From Bacillota bacterium (GTDB lineage: Bacteria; Bacillota; Clostridia; Oscillospirales; Oscillospiraceae): 64,000 nt of DNA. Position numbers and translations under genes: made by a program. Shown here piece after piece: positions 16,695 through 25,670 of this stretch. The DNA is taken from NCBI GenBank assembly GCA_030535235.1, contig JAUNCL010000011.1, positions 1-64,000 of the forward strand, read 5' to 3'. Positions within the stretch are counted from its first letter, which is position 1; every line of letters starts with the position of its first letter. Below the pieces are notes generated by a model, which did not search any database, had not been told where the DNA came from, and saw only the letters and a list, made by a program, of their open reading frames with translations.

Positions 16695-17416
16695 ATGCTG
16701 CAAGATATTTTTCCCAAACAGTACCATGTGACCTTTACCCGGAAGGAACCCGGGGCCGACGACCTGTGCTTTGTGTTCCGGGATCAGGAGGTGCTGGAGC
16801 GAATGGAAGGGGAGGACCTTCGTCTGCCCACCTATGGGGAGCTGGCCCATCAGGCGGAGCGGGCCGTCTATCTCTTCCGGGTGGACGAGCGGGAGTATTT
16901 TCTGGTCTGGCTGAAGGAGGAGGGGATCCCCGACGGCTATGCCTGGCACACCATGCGGGGGGAGCGGGACCGCAAGACCAGGGAGCTGATCTTTGCCGAG
17001 TCCACCGCCCACCACCTGGACCTCTGGTACCGGGCCAACCGGTTCTGCGGCCACTGCGGGACCCCCACTGAGCACGATCCGAAGGAGCGTATGCTGCGCT
17101 GCCCCAAGTGCGGGGAGATGATTTTTCCCAAAATCTGTCCGGCGGTCATCATTGCCCTCACCGACGGGAGGTCATGGAGGAGGTGGGCCTGCGGGTCAAG
17201 GACATCCGCTACTACGGCAGCCAGCCCTGGGGCCTTGTGGGCAACCTGTCCCTGGGCTACTACGCCCGGTTGGATGGGGACGACGCCATCTACCTGGACG
17301 GCCAGGAGCTGGCCCAGGCCGACTGGTACCGCCGGGAGGACATTGACCTGGCTCCCGATGACTACAGCCTGACCAATGATATGATCCAGGCCTTTATCCG
17401 GGGCGACTGGACCTGA
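16695..17416 (+). pseudogene. nudC: NADH pyrophosphatase (NudC-like), broken by an internal deletion and frameshift
   Basis: NudC hydrolyses NAD(H) and removes NAD caps from RNA. The first frame encodes the N-terminal domain and the zinc ribbon (CGHCGTPTEHD ... CPKCGEMIFPKICPAVIIAL), ending at LTDG near 17166. Homology resumes in another frame at REVMEEVGLRVKDIRYYGSQ and continues normally to the stop at 17416. Compared with E. coli NudC about 36 residues (~110 nt, not a multiple of three) are missing, including the first half of the Nudix box (G-x5-E). Without it the enzyme cannot bind catalytic Mg. The Zn ribbon and C-terminus are otherwise intact, so the loss looks recent or is an assembly error. 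Ribosome site GACGGAGG. Confidence 0.85.
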
Positions 17417-17422
17417 ACATGG

Positions 17423-17462
17423 AGCCGAAAGCTTTGTTTCCGACAGGGCTTTCGGCTTTTTT
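17423..17462 (+). terminator. Terminator of the CoA-transferase / nudC unit
   Basis: AGCCGAAAGC and GCTTTCGGCT flank a 15-base loop and are followed by TTTTT. Confidence 0.9.
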
Positions 17463-17740
17463 GCGGACATCGGGACCGGCAAAAAGGGATGGTTGTCCGT
17501 TGTTTAATTGCACAAAGAATGGAAATATATTTTGTTTACTTTTTCCCCCTTGGCACTATTCTTAAGATTCCAACAGATTTTATGAAGGAAGTTTGGGTAG
17601 AACTTTCATTTACAAATCAGCGGCGATAATGGTAGGATTATGCCAGCACAATTTCATTGGTTAAAGAACCATGGGATGAATATAGAGGAAGCCGGCGAAA
17701 GGGCAAGCGGCCCTGTGCTCCGGACCAAGGAGGAAGAACT
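17463..17740. other. AT-rich upstream region of nifJ without a gene
   Basis: After the terminator there are about 280 bp with no supported gene. It is much more AT-rich than its surroundings between 17495 and 17640. No clear sigma-A promoter could be fixed: TTGTTT, TTGGCAC and TTTACA elements occur but none has a good partner at 16-18 bp. A ribosome site AAGGAGGAAGA (17727-17737) belongs to nifJ. The long leader may carry regulation. Confidence 0.5.
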
Positions 17741-20700
17741 ATGGCAAGAAAGCAAAAAACGATGGACGGCAACACTGCGGCGGCCCATGTGGCCTATGCC
17801 TTTACAGAAGTTGCGGCGATCTATCCCATCACCCCCTCTTCCGTCATGGCGGAGCTGACGGACAAGTGGTCTGCCGAGGGGCGGAAGAACATGTTCGGCC
17901 AGCCGGTCAAGGTCTCGGTCATGCAGTCTGAGGGCGGCGCCGCCGGCGCGGTCCACGGCTCTCTGACCGCCGGCGCCCTGACCACCACCTTCACGGCCTC
18001 CCAGGGCCTGCTGCTGATGATCCCCAACATGTACAAGATCGCCGGCAGCCTGATGCCCAGCGTCACCCATGTGTCCGCCCGGGCCCTGGCCACCCATGCC
18101 CTGTCCATCTTCGGCGACCACTCCGACGTCATGTCCTGCCGTTCCACCGGCTACGCCATGCTGTGCAGCTCCAATCCCCAGGAGGTCATGGACCTGGGCG
18201 CTGTGGCCCACCTGGCCACCATCAGCGGCCGCGTCCCCTTCCTGCACTTCTTCGACGGCTTCCGGACCTCCCACGAGATCCGCAAGGTGGAGATCTGGGA
18301 CTATGAGGAGCTGAAGGAAATGGTGGACATGGACGCCCTGAACGCCTTCCGCGCCCGGGCCCTGAACCCCGAGCATCCCGTTCTCCGGGGCTCCGCCCAG
18401 AATCCTGACATCTTCTTCCAGGTCAATGAGACTCGCAACCAGTTCTATGACGCCCTGCCCGCCGTGGTGGAGGAGAACATGGCCAAGGTCAACCAGCGCC
18501 TGGGTACCAACTATCAGCTCTTCAACTACTACGGCGCTCCCGACGCCGAGACCGTCATGGTGGCCATGGGCTCCGTCTGCGACGCAGCGGAGGAAGTGGT
18601 GGACTACATGAACGGCAAGGGGGAGAAGGTGGGCCTCATCAAGGTCCGCCTGTACCGTCCCTTCGTGACCGACCGCTTCGTGGCCGCCATCCCCGCCACC
18701 GCAAAGAACATCGTGGTCATGGACCGCTGCAAGGAGCCCTCCGCCATCGGCGAGCCCCTCTACCAGGATGTGGTCACCGCCCTGGCCTCCAGTGACCGGG
18801 CCGGTCTCCGGGTGGTGGGCGGCCGCTACGGCCTGGGGTCCAAGGACACCACCCCCGGCGGCATTCTGTCCGCCTTCCGCAACGGCCAGAGCGAGAACCC
18901 CGTCCGCAGCTTCACCATCAACATCGTGGACGACGTGACCAACCGCTCCCTGCCCATCCCCGAGGAACCCGATGTGGCCGACGAGGGGACCATCGCCTGC
19001 AAGTTCTGGGGTCTGGGCGGCGACGGCACCGTGGGCGCCAATAAGAACTCCATCAAGATCATCGGCGACAACACCGACATGAAGGTCCAGGCCTATTTCC
19101 AGTACGACTCCAAGAAGTCCGGCGGCATCACCATCAGCCACCTGCGCTTTGGCAAGAACGAGATCAAGGCCTCCTACTATGTCACCAAGGCCGACTTCGT
19201 GGCCTGCCACCTGGCCTCCTACATCGAAATGTTCGACATCGTCCAGGACATCAAGCCCGGCGGCACCTTCCTGCTGAACTGCCCCTGGGATCTGGCGGAG
19301 CTGGAGGACCACCTCCCCGCCGCCGCCAAGCGTTACCTGGCCCGGAATAACATCCGCATGTTCACCTGCGACGCCACCCACAAGGCCATCGAGCTGGGCA
19401 TGGGCAACCGCTCCAACACCATCCTCCAGGCGGCCTTCTTCAAGCTGGCCAACGTCATCCCCGTGGAGGACGCCATCCAGCACATGAAGGACGCCATCGT
19501 CAAGAGCTACGGCCACAAGGGCATGGACGTCATCATGATGAACTACAACGCCGTGGACGCCGGTGTGGAGAGCGTCCGGGAGATCCCCATCCCCCTGGGC
19601 TGGGCCGACGCCCAGGACGAGGCGGAGCAGCCCGACCTGAAGATCGACCGTCCCGACGTGGCCCAGTATGTGAAGGACGTCATGATCCCCGCCAACGCCA
19701 TGCGGGGCGACTCCATCCCCGTCTCCAAGCTGATGCCCGGCGCCGACGGCACCCTGCCCCAGGGCACCGCCGCCTATGAGAAGCGCGGCATCGCCGTCAG
19801 TGTGCCCCAGTGGGACGAGAACGCCTGCATCCAGTGCAATCTCTGCGCCTACGTCTGTCCCCACTCCTGCATCCGCCCTGTGGTCATGGACGCCAACGAG
19901 GTGGTGGCCGCCCCCAGAGGAACCAAGATGCACGACATGCGGGGTAAGGGCTGCGAGATCTACGCCTTCTCCATGACGGTCTCCGTCATGGACTGCACCG
20001 GCTGCGGCTCCTGCGAGGCAGTGTGTCCCGCCGCCAAAAAGGCCCTGGTCATGAAGCCCCTGAACACCCAGCTGGCCGAGCAGAAGGTCTTCGACTACGG
20101 CCTGGAGAAGGTCAGCCCCAAGCAGACTCCCTTCGCCAAGGAGACCGTGAAGGGCAGCCAGTTCGAGCAGCCCCTCTTCGAGTTCTCCGGGGCCTGCGCC
20201 GGCTGCGGCGAGACCCCCTATGTCAAGCTGGTCACCCAGCTCTTCGGCGACCGGATGTACATCGCCAACGCCACCGGCTGCTCCTCCATCTGGGGCGGCA
20301 GCGCACCCTCCACCCCCTACACCGTCAACCGGGAGGGCAGAGGTCCCGCCTGGGAGAACTCCCTCTTCGAGGACGGCGCCGAGTTCGGCTATGGCATGAA
20401 CCTGGCGGTCAACGCCCGGCAGGCTGCCGCCGCTGACCTGGCCCGCCAGGTGGCCCAGGACGAGGCAACCCCCGCCGCTGTGGCCCTCACCGCCAAGAAG
20501 TGGCTCAACCACCGGAAGGAGACCGAGGGCTCCCGCACCACCGGTCAGGCTCTGGCTGAGGCTCTGGCCCAGGCCATCTCCTCCGGCACTGCCAACGAGG
20601 CACAGCTCAAGGAGCTCTACAACATGCGGGATATGTTCGGCCAGAAGTCGGTCTGGGCCTTCGGCGGCGACGGCTGGGCCTACGACATCGGCTACGGCGG

Positions 20701-21301
20701 CGTGGACCATGTGCTGGCCTCCGGCGAGAACGTGAACATCCTGGTGCTGGACACCGAGGTCTATTCCAACACCGGCGGTCAGGCATCCAAGGCCACCAAC
20801 ACCGGCGCAGTGGCCCAGTTCGCAGCAGCGGGCAAGGCCGTCCAGAAGAAGGACCTGGCGGCCATCGCCATGCAGTATGGCAACGTCTACGTGGCCCAGG
20901 TGGCCATGGGCGCCGACTACAACCAGACCCTCCAGGCCCTCATTGAGGCCGAGTCCTATCCTGGCACCTCCATCGTGATCGCCTATGCCCCCTGCATCAA
21001 CCACGGCATCAAGATGGGCATGAAGAACACCATGCTGGAGATGAAGGCCGCCGTCCAGGCTGGCTACTGGCACCTGTTCCGCTATGACCCCCGCCGGGCC
21101 GAGAAGGGCAGAAACCCCTTCCAGCTGGACTCCCCCGAGCCCATCATGGACTACCGCCAGTTCCTGGAGGGCGAGGTCCGGTACTCCTCCCTGAAGCTCA
21201 CCTTCCCCGAGCGGGCCCGGGACCTCTTTGCCAAGTCCGAGCAGGAGTCCAAGGACAAGTACCAGCGGCTGGTGGAGCTGGCCAAGAGCTGGAACCGTTA
21301 A
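17741..21301 (+). CDS. nifJ: Pyruvate:ferredoxin (flavodoxin) oxidoreductase
   Basis: Oxidatively decarboxylates pyruvate to acetyl-CoA, CO2 and reduced ferredoxin, the central step of clostridial fermentation. 1186 residues, usual for the single-chain enzyme. Domain I starts with GNTAAAHVAYAFTEVAAIYP; domain II with SHVSARALATHALSIFGDH; the ferredoxin-like domain carries two 4Fe-4S sites (CIQCNLCAYVCPHSC and CTGCGSCEAVCP); the proximal cluster begins at CAGCGETPYVKL; the TPP domain shows GDGWAYDIGYGG and DTEVYSNTGGQASKAT. An upstream extension of the frame is rejected: AAGGAGGAAGA precedes ATG 17741 and alignment starts there. Monocistronic. Confidence 0.97.
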   Translation: MARKQKTMDGNTAAAHVAYAFTEVAAIYPITPSSVMAELTDKWSAEGRKNMFGQPVKVSVMQSEGGAAGAVHGSLTAGALTTTFTASQGLLLMIPNMYKIAGSLMPSVTHVSARALATHALSIFGDHSDVMSCRSTGYAMLCSSNPQEVMDLGAVAHLATISGRVPFLHFFDGFRTSHEIRKVEIWDYEELKEMVDMDALNAFRARALNPEHPVLRGSAQNPDIFFQVNETRNQFYDALPAVVEENMAKVNQRLGTNYQLFNYYGAPDAETVMVAMGSVCDAAEEVVDYMNGKGEKVGLIKVRLYRPFVTDRFVAAIPATAKNIVVMDRCKEPSAIGEPLYQDVVTALASSDRAGLRVVGGRYGLGSKDTTPGGILSAFRNGQSENPVRSFTINIVDDVTNRSLPIPEEPDVADEGTIACKFWGLGGDGTVGANKNSIKIIGDNTDMKVQAYFQYDSKKSGGITISHLRFGKNEIKASYYVTKADFVACHLASYIEMFDIVQDIKPGGTFLLNCPWDLAELEDHLPAAAKRYLARNNIRMFTCDATHKAIELGMGNRSNTILQAAFFKLANVIPVEDAIQHMKDAIVKSYGHKGMDVIMMNYNAVDAGVESVREIPIPLGWADAQDEAEQPDLKIDRPDVAQYVKDVMIPANAMRGDSIPVSKLMPGADGTLPQGTAAYEKRGIAVSVPQWDENACIQCNLCAYVCPHSCIRPVVMDANEVVAAPRGTKMHDMRGKGCEIYAFSMTVSVMDCTGCGSCEAVCPAAKKALVMKPLNTQLAEQKVFDYGLEKVSPKQTPFAKETVKGSQFEQPLFEFSGACAGCGETPYVKLVTQLFGDRMYIANATGCSSIWGGSAPSTPYTVNREGRGPAWENSLFEDGAEFGYGMNLAVNARQAAAADLARQVAQDEATPAAVALTAKKWLNHRKETEGSRTTGQALAEALAQAISSGTANEAQLKELYNMRDMFGQKSVWAFGGDGWAYDIGYGGVDHVLASGENVNILVLDTEVYSNTGGQASKATNTGAVAQFAAAGKAVQKKDLAAIAMQYGNVYVAQVAMGADYNQTLQALIEAESYPGTSIVIAYAPCINHGIKMGMKNTMLEMKAAVQAGYWHLFRYDPRRAEKGRNPFQLDSPEPIMDYRQFLEGEVRYSSLKLTFPERARDLFAKSEQESKDKYQRLVELAKSWNR

Positions 21302-21342
21302 ATTTTGATACCATTCTTCCTTCTATATCCACATCCTTAGAG

Positions 21343-21383
21343 AAAGACCGACAGCGCTCTTCCAGATGGCGCTGCCGGTCTTT
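21343..21383. terminator. Bidirectional terminator after nifJ
   Basis: AAAGACCGACAGCGC pairs with GCGCTGCCGGTCTTT with one mismatch; lies between the convergent nifJ and methyltransferase genes. Confidence 0.85.
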
Positions 21384-21388
21384 CCGCG

Positions 21389-22267
21389 TTATCGCTGCTT
21401 TACGGCGAGACAGTAGTTGACCTTCTCCCCGGCGGTCATGGGGTGCCGGGGATTGGCCTGGTTGTAGGCGGAGAAGTACTGCCGGGTGATCTCCTCCGGC
21501 TCCAGGTGTTCATAGATGAGGAAGCCGTAGCGGGAGAGAAGCTGCTCCATCTCTCCATAGGAATAGGCGGCCTGCATGGTCTCCCCGGCCCCTTGGGCCA
21601 GCTGGGCCTGCTTGCCCTCCAGGGACACAGGGTAGTCAAAGACCAGGGCGCTGCCCTGGGGGAGCCGGTCTGCCAGGGCGGTCAGAAGCCGGGGAAGGGC
21701 GTCGGCGGGGAGGTAGTAGAGCAGGCCCAGCAGACAGCAGAAGCTGCGTCGTTCCGGGTGGAAGGCCGGGCATTGGTCCAGGGCCTGGGGCCAGTGGGGA
21801 TCGGTGAGATCGGCGGGGAGGAAGTGAAGGTTGTCCGGGAGGGGGAAGGCCCGGTCCCGGAGCCGCCGCTGCTTGTCCTCCATGGCTTCCGGCCGGTCCA
21901 GCTCAAAGATCTCCAGTCCGGAAGCCCAGGGCGGCTGCCGGTAGGCGAAGGTGTCGTACCCGGCCCCCAGGATGAGATACTGCCCAGCCCCCAAAGCCAC
22001 GGCCCTCTGAAGGGACTGCTCCGCAAAGGCGGCACGGCCCAGGGGCGTGGGGGCCAGGTGCTGGTCCACCACCCGGCGGAGAGGGTCTCCCGTCCCCTCC
22101 GGGGCGAAGAAGGCGGCCCCCTGGGTCATGTTCCGGGCGATGTCGGCGTATTCCCGGTCGGACAGCATGGCCCGGGCCAGGGGGTCATGAAAGACCGGGG
22201 ACTCGTTGTGTTCGGCGTGCCAGGCCCTGGCAAAGGCGCTGACCAGGGCAGTCATGGATTGGTTCAT
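21389..22267 (-). CDS. Class I SAM-dependent methyltransferase, PPM1/LCMT-like (TIGR00027-type)
   Basis: Predicted methyltransferase of the leucine-carboxyl-methyltransferase fold found in secondary metabolism; substrate unknown. N-terminal ESPVFHDPLARAML, SAM-binding YLILGAGYDTFAYR, acidic EIFELDRPEAMEDKQ, LHFLPADLTDPHW and CCLLGLLYYLPADALP. Start ATG 22267 is preferred over the upstream GTG/ATG codons because GGAGG lies 8 bases before it. 292 residues. Monocistronic on the minus strand. Confidence 0.82.
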   Translation of the reverse strand: MNQSMTALVSAFARAWHAEHNESPVFHDPLARAMLSDREYADIARNMTQGAAFFAPEGTGDPLRRVVDQHLAPTPLGRAAFAEQSLQRAVALGAGQYLILGAGYDTFAYRQPPWASGLEIFELDRPEAMEDKQRRLRDRAFPLPDNLHFLPADLTDPHWPQALDQCPAFHPERRSFCCLLGLLYYLPADALPRLLTALADRLPQGSALVFDYPVSLEGKQAQLAQGAGETMQAAYSYGEMEQLLSRYGFLIYEHLEPEEITRQYFSAYNQANPRHPMTAGEKVNYCLAVKQR

Positions 22268-22352
22268 ATTCATCACCTCCCATTCTTATTACACCTGGGA
22301 GGGAAAAAGAACAAGACTTGATTTTCTGCCCATTTTGTGGTAATATAAGGAC

Positions 22353-22393
22353 AGCAAAAAGGCGAGATTTGAAAAAGATCTCGCCTTTTTGCT
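22353..22393 (-). terminator. Terminator of the UvrA-like / AraC operon
   Basis: AGCAAAAAGGCGAGAT and ATCTCGCCTTTTTGCT, 16-bp perfect stem, ending in T-rich sequence in both directions. Confidence 0.9.
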
Positions 22394-22396
22394 TTG

Positions 22397-23290
22397 TTAT
22401 TCTGTTTGCTGCGTGATTCTCCGGACGGCCCGCAGTTCGATATAGCCCCGCTCACCCCGGGGCTCCAGTTGGATCCGGGGATTGCCGTCATCCCACCGGT
22501 ACCCGATGACCGTGGGGTCATAGCTGTCCATAGCTTGCTGCACGGCTTGGATGGCTTCGCAGTAGTCCTCCTCCCGGAAGGGTTGGCTCTGGAACAGCAG
22601 ATACTCCGCTGCCGGCAGACGGATGACGTCAAACCCCTCGGGAACAGCCCCCAGGTGGTCCGGCTCCACCTCCACACCCTGGACATAGGTGGAGGTGTTT
22701 GGCTTCCGATAGGCATCCGGCAGCCACATGCACACCGGCTCTCCGCAGAGGGACCGCATGCTCATGAGGATGCCCCACACATCGCAGCTTACCTCCTCGC
22801 AGTAGGGGAAGTAGTCCTCCGCGTGGACAGCCCGCTTGATGATGCAAATCCGTTCCGGTTTCTGGACGGCCCGGACAAAAATCGTCTGTAAATCGGACAT
22901 GTCGATTGGCTCCTTTCGCAATGCTCTGTATTTTGCGCCGTAGGGGATAAACAGGGGGATGGGGACGGGATTTTTCGCGTAATCCCTGGGGTTCAGGCCG
23001 AACTCCCGGTAGAATGCTCTGGTAAAGGTATCCGCGCTGCCGAACCCCAGGTCGAAGGCCACGTCGATGACCCGGCATCGTTCCTCCCGCAGCCGTACTG
23101 CAGCCCGGGAGAGCCGCAGTTTTCGGATATACTCGGTGGGGGTCAGGTCCAGGTGGGACCGAAAGAGCCGGTAGGAATACCAGGGGGAAAAGAGGGATAC
23201 CCGGGCAAGGTCGGCCAAGCCCACGTCTTTGGAGAGATGGGCTTCGATGTAGTCCTGCATCCGCTGGACCGCCAAGACTCGTTCGTTCAT
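22397..23290 (-). CDS. AraC family regulator with GyrI-like effector-binding domain
   Basis: DNA-binding regulator, 297 residues. Residues 1-105 are the double helix-turn-helix (MQDYIEAHLSKDVGLADLAR; AFDLGFGSADTFTRAFYREF; GLNPRDY); residues ~150-297 form a GyrI/Rob-type small-ligand domain (YVQGVEVEPD, LPAAEYLLFQSQPF). It starts 13 bp after the UvrA-like gene and is cotranscribed with it, so a drug- or stress-responsive role is inferred. The terminator lies directly downstream. Confidence 0.88.
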   Translation of the reverse strand: MNERVLAVQRMQDYIEAHLSKDVGLADLARVSLFSPWYSYRLFRSHLDLTPTEYIRKLRLSRAAVRLREERCRVIDVAFDLGFGSADTFTRAFYREFGLNPRDYAKNPVPIPLFIPYGAKYRALRKEPIDMSDLQTIFVRAVQKPERICIIKRAVHAEDYFPYCEEVSCDVWGILMSMRSLCGEPVCMWLPDAYRKPNTSTYVQGVEVEPDHLGAVPEGFDVIRLPAAEYLLFQSQPFREEDYCEAIQAVQQAMDSYDPTVIGYRWDDGNPRIQLEPRGERGYIELRAVRRITQQTE

Positions 23291-23303
23291 GGGCTTTGCC
23301 TCC

Positions 23304-25556
23304 TTACAGAGCGTGTTTCAGGTATTCCGCCGTGATGGTCCGGCCGTGCTCCGCCATCTCCCGGGGGGTTCCCGTAAAGACGATCTCTCCCCCTGCGGTG
23401 CCGCCGTCCGGACCCACGTCGATGAGGTAGTCGGCTTGCTTCATCACATCCAGATTGTGCTCGATGACGATGACCGTGTTGCCCCGCCGCACAAAGCTGT
23501 CCAAAAGCTCCATGATGTTTCGCACGTCCGAGGCGTGGAGCCCGGTGGTGGGCTCGTCCAGCACGTAGATATTCCCCTTTTTCTTGTCCAGATACTTGGC
23601 CAGCTTCACCCGCTGCCGCTCGCCGCCGGAGAGGGTGGAGAGGGGCTGCCCCAGGGAGAGGTAGGGCAGGCCCACCTCCACCATGGCGTTCAGGGCCTTG
23701 CGGATCTTGGGGTTGTCCCGGAAAAAGTCCAGGGCCTCCTCGGCAGACATGCGGAGGATCTCCACGATGCTCTTTCCCTTGTAACGGCAGGACAGGGCCT
23801 CCGGGCTGTATCGGCTGCCCTCGCAGGCCTCGCAGACCGTGGTGACCGGGTCCATAAAGACAAGCTCAGTGACAATGGAGCCCCGTCCCTTGCAAACGGG
23901 GCAGGCCCCCTTTCTGTTGAAGGAGAGGAGGGCGGCCTCCACGCCGTTGGCCTGGCCTACGACCTTGCGGATCTCGTCGAAGAAGCCCAGGAAGGTGGCG
24001 GGGGTGGAGCGGCCTGTCGCCGTCACCGGGGACTGATCCACCAGGATGACGCGGTCCTCATAGGTCTTTGCGAACACGTCCCGGATGAGGGAGCTTTTTC
24101 CGGAGCCGGCCACCCCGGTCACCACGGTCAGCACCTGCAGGGGGATGTCCACAGAGACATTTTTCAGGTTGTGGAGGGAGGCGTTCCGGATGGGCAGAAA
24201 TTCCGTCGGGATCCGGGGATGGGCTTTCAGAGGGATGGTCTCCCCCAGGGCCTTTCCGGTGAGGGTTTCTGAGCGCAGAAGCTGCTCATAGCTGCCCTGA
24301 AACAGGATCTCGCCGCCGTTTTTGCCCGCCCGGGGGCCTACGTCGATGACCTCATCGGCGATGGCGATCACATCCTTGTCATGCTCCACCACCAGAACCG
24401 TGTTGCCCTTATCCCGCAAGCTTTGGAGGAGCCTGGTCATCCGGGAGACGTCCCGGGGGTGCATCCCGGTGCTGGGCTCGTCGAAGATGTAGGTCATTCC
24501 GGTGAGGGCGCTGCCCATGTACCGCACCAGCTTCAGCCGCTGGGCCTCGCCGCCGGAGAGGGAGGCGGACTCCCGGTTCATAAACAGGTAGGGCAGACCG
24601 ATGTCGATCATCCGGAGGAGGGAGGCCAGCAGGGCGTCCACGATGGACCTCGCCCGGGGATCGTTGATGGTTTCCAGGACCTTGATCAGCTCCGTGAACT
24701 CCATGTCGCACATCTGGTCGATGCTGTATCCGGCCACCCGACAGGAGAGGGCCTTCTCGTTCAGCCGCTTGCCCTGGCAAAGGGGACAGACGCGCTCCTG
24801 CACTAAGGAAAGCAGACGCCGCACCGAGGCCTCTTTCAGTTCGGAGGTATCCCGGCGGAGAAGCATCCGGTGGAGATAGGCGGAGATCCCCTCCACCTTT
24901 TTGGACAGCCGCTTGCCGCCGGGAACGTCGGCGCCGTAGAGAAGGCGGTTCCGTTCCTGCTGGGTGAAGTCCTTCCAGGGCTTGTCCAGGGGGAAAAGGC
25001 CAGATTCGGCGTACTGCTTCCAGTACCAGTTTCCCACGTGGAAGGCCGGCAGGTCGGCCATGCCCTGGTTCCAGGTCTTTTCCGGGTCGATCCGGCCCTC
25101 AATGTCCACGGTCATCACCTTGCCGATGCCGGAGCACTCCGGACACATGCCGTTGGGGTCATTGAAGGAAAAGTAGGAGGCCGTCCCCACATAGGGCGTG
25201 CCGACGCGGGAGTAGAGCAGCCGGAGGGCGGCGTACATGTCGCTGATGGTGCCCACGGTGGAGCGGGCGTTGCCTCCCAGGCGGGACTGGTCCACGATGA
25301 CCGAGGCGGACAGGTTCTCGATCAAGTCTGCCTTGGGCTTTTCGTATTTGGGCAGCCGCCCCCGCATGAAGGCGGTGTAGGTCTCGTTCATCTGCCGCTG
25401 GCTTTCGGCGGCAATGGTGTTGAAGACGATGCTGGACTTGCCGGAGCCGGAGACACCGGTAAAGACCACGATCTTTCCTTTTGGAATGTCCAAGGATATA
25501 TTTTTTAAGTTGTTCTGTCTCAGGCCACGAATGAGAATGGTATCCTGCTGCGGCAT
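23304..25556 (-). CDS. UvrA-like ABC ATPase (UvrA2 / drug-resistance type)
   Basis: 750 residues, about 190 shorter than canonical UvrA. Two ABC modules with Walker A GVSGSGKSS and GVAGSGKSS, signature motifs SLSGGEAQRLK and TLSGGERQRVK, Walker B YIFDEPSTGMHP and YVLDEPTTGLHA. The second-module zinc finger is present (CPVCKGRG ... CEACEG). The reduced UvrB-contact region suggests the UvrA2/DrrC group linked to resistance against DNA-binding compounds rather than housekeeping repair. Start ATG 25556 has GAGAGGTGA upstream. Between this gene and the MerR terminator lies the dyad GAGAA-N6-TTCTC, a possible operator. Operon with the AraC gene. Confidence 0.9.
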   Translation of the reverse strand: MPQQDTILIRGLRQNNLKNISLDIPKGKIVVFTGVSGSGKSSIVFNTIAAESQRQMNETYTAFMRGRLPKYEKPKADLIENLSASVIVDQSRLGGNARSTVGTISDMYAALRLLYSRVGTPYVGTASYFSFNDPNGMCPECSGIGKVMTVDIEGRIDPEKTWNQGMADLPAFHVGNWYWKQYAESGLFPLDKPWKDFTQQERNRLLYGADVPGGKRLSKKVEGISAYLHRMLLRRDTSELKEASVRRLLSLVQERVCPLCQGKRLNEKALSCRVAGYSIDQMCDMEFTELIKVLETINDPRARSIVDALLASLLRMIDIGLPYLFMNRESASLSGGEAQRLKLVRYMGSALTGMTYIFDEPSTGMHPRDVSRMTRLLQSLRDKGNTVLVVEHDKDVIAIADEVIDVGPRAGKNGGEILFQGSYEQLLRSETLTGKALGETIPLKAHPRIPTEFLPIRNASLHNLKNVSVDIPLQVLTVVTGVAGSGKSSLIRDVFAKTYEDRVILVDQSPVTATGRSTPATFLGFFDEIRKVVGQANGVEAALLSFNRKGACPVCKGRGSIVTELVFMDPVTTVCEACEGSRYSPEALSCRYKGKSIVEILRMSAEEALDFFRDNPKIRKALNAMVEVGLPYLSLGQPLSTLSGGERQRVKLAKYLDKKKGNIYVLDEPTTGLHASDVRNIMELLDSFVRRGNTVIVIEHNLDVMKQADYLIDVGPDGGTAGGEIVFTGTPREMAEHGRTITAEYLKHAL

Positions 25557-25632
25557 GAAAATCACCTCTCTTTCTTAGAATGATACACCGGAGAGAACGT
25601 TTTTTCTCGACGTTCCTTGCCAAAGAGAGAAA

Positions 25633-25666
25633 ATGGGACACGCCGGTGCGTTTCGGCGTGTCCCAT
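25633..25666 (-). terminator. MerR gene terminator
   Basis: ATGGGACACGCCG and CGGCGTGTCCCAT, 13-bp perfect stem; minus-strand exit reads TTTTCTC. Confidence 0.85.
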
Positions 25667-25670
25667 CGTC

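Noticed and set aside
14850..17075. N-terminal extension of the minus-strand trmO frame over the CoA-transferase gene
   Set aside because: Low-complexity shadow protein; trmO homology starts at 14849, which has its own ribosome site and promoter.
17552..17570. Sigma-54 promoter upstream of nifJ
   Set aside because: TTGGCAC is present, but the -12 GC element is replaced by AA; no enhancer-binding regulator nearby.
17654..21073. Open frame of 1139 codons on the minus strand opposite nifJ
   Set aside because: Compositional shadow of a GC-rich gene: Gly/Val/His/Leu-rich, no family motif, no ribosome site; the plus strand carries a full PFOR.
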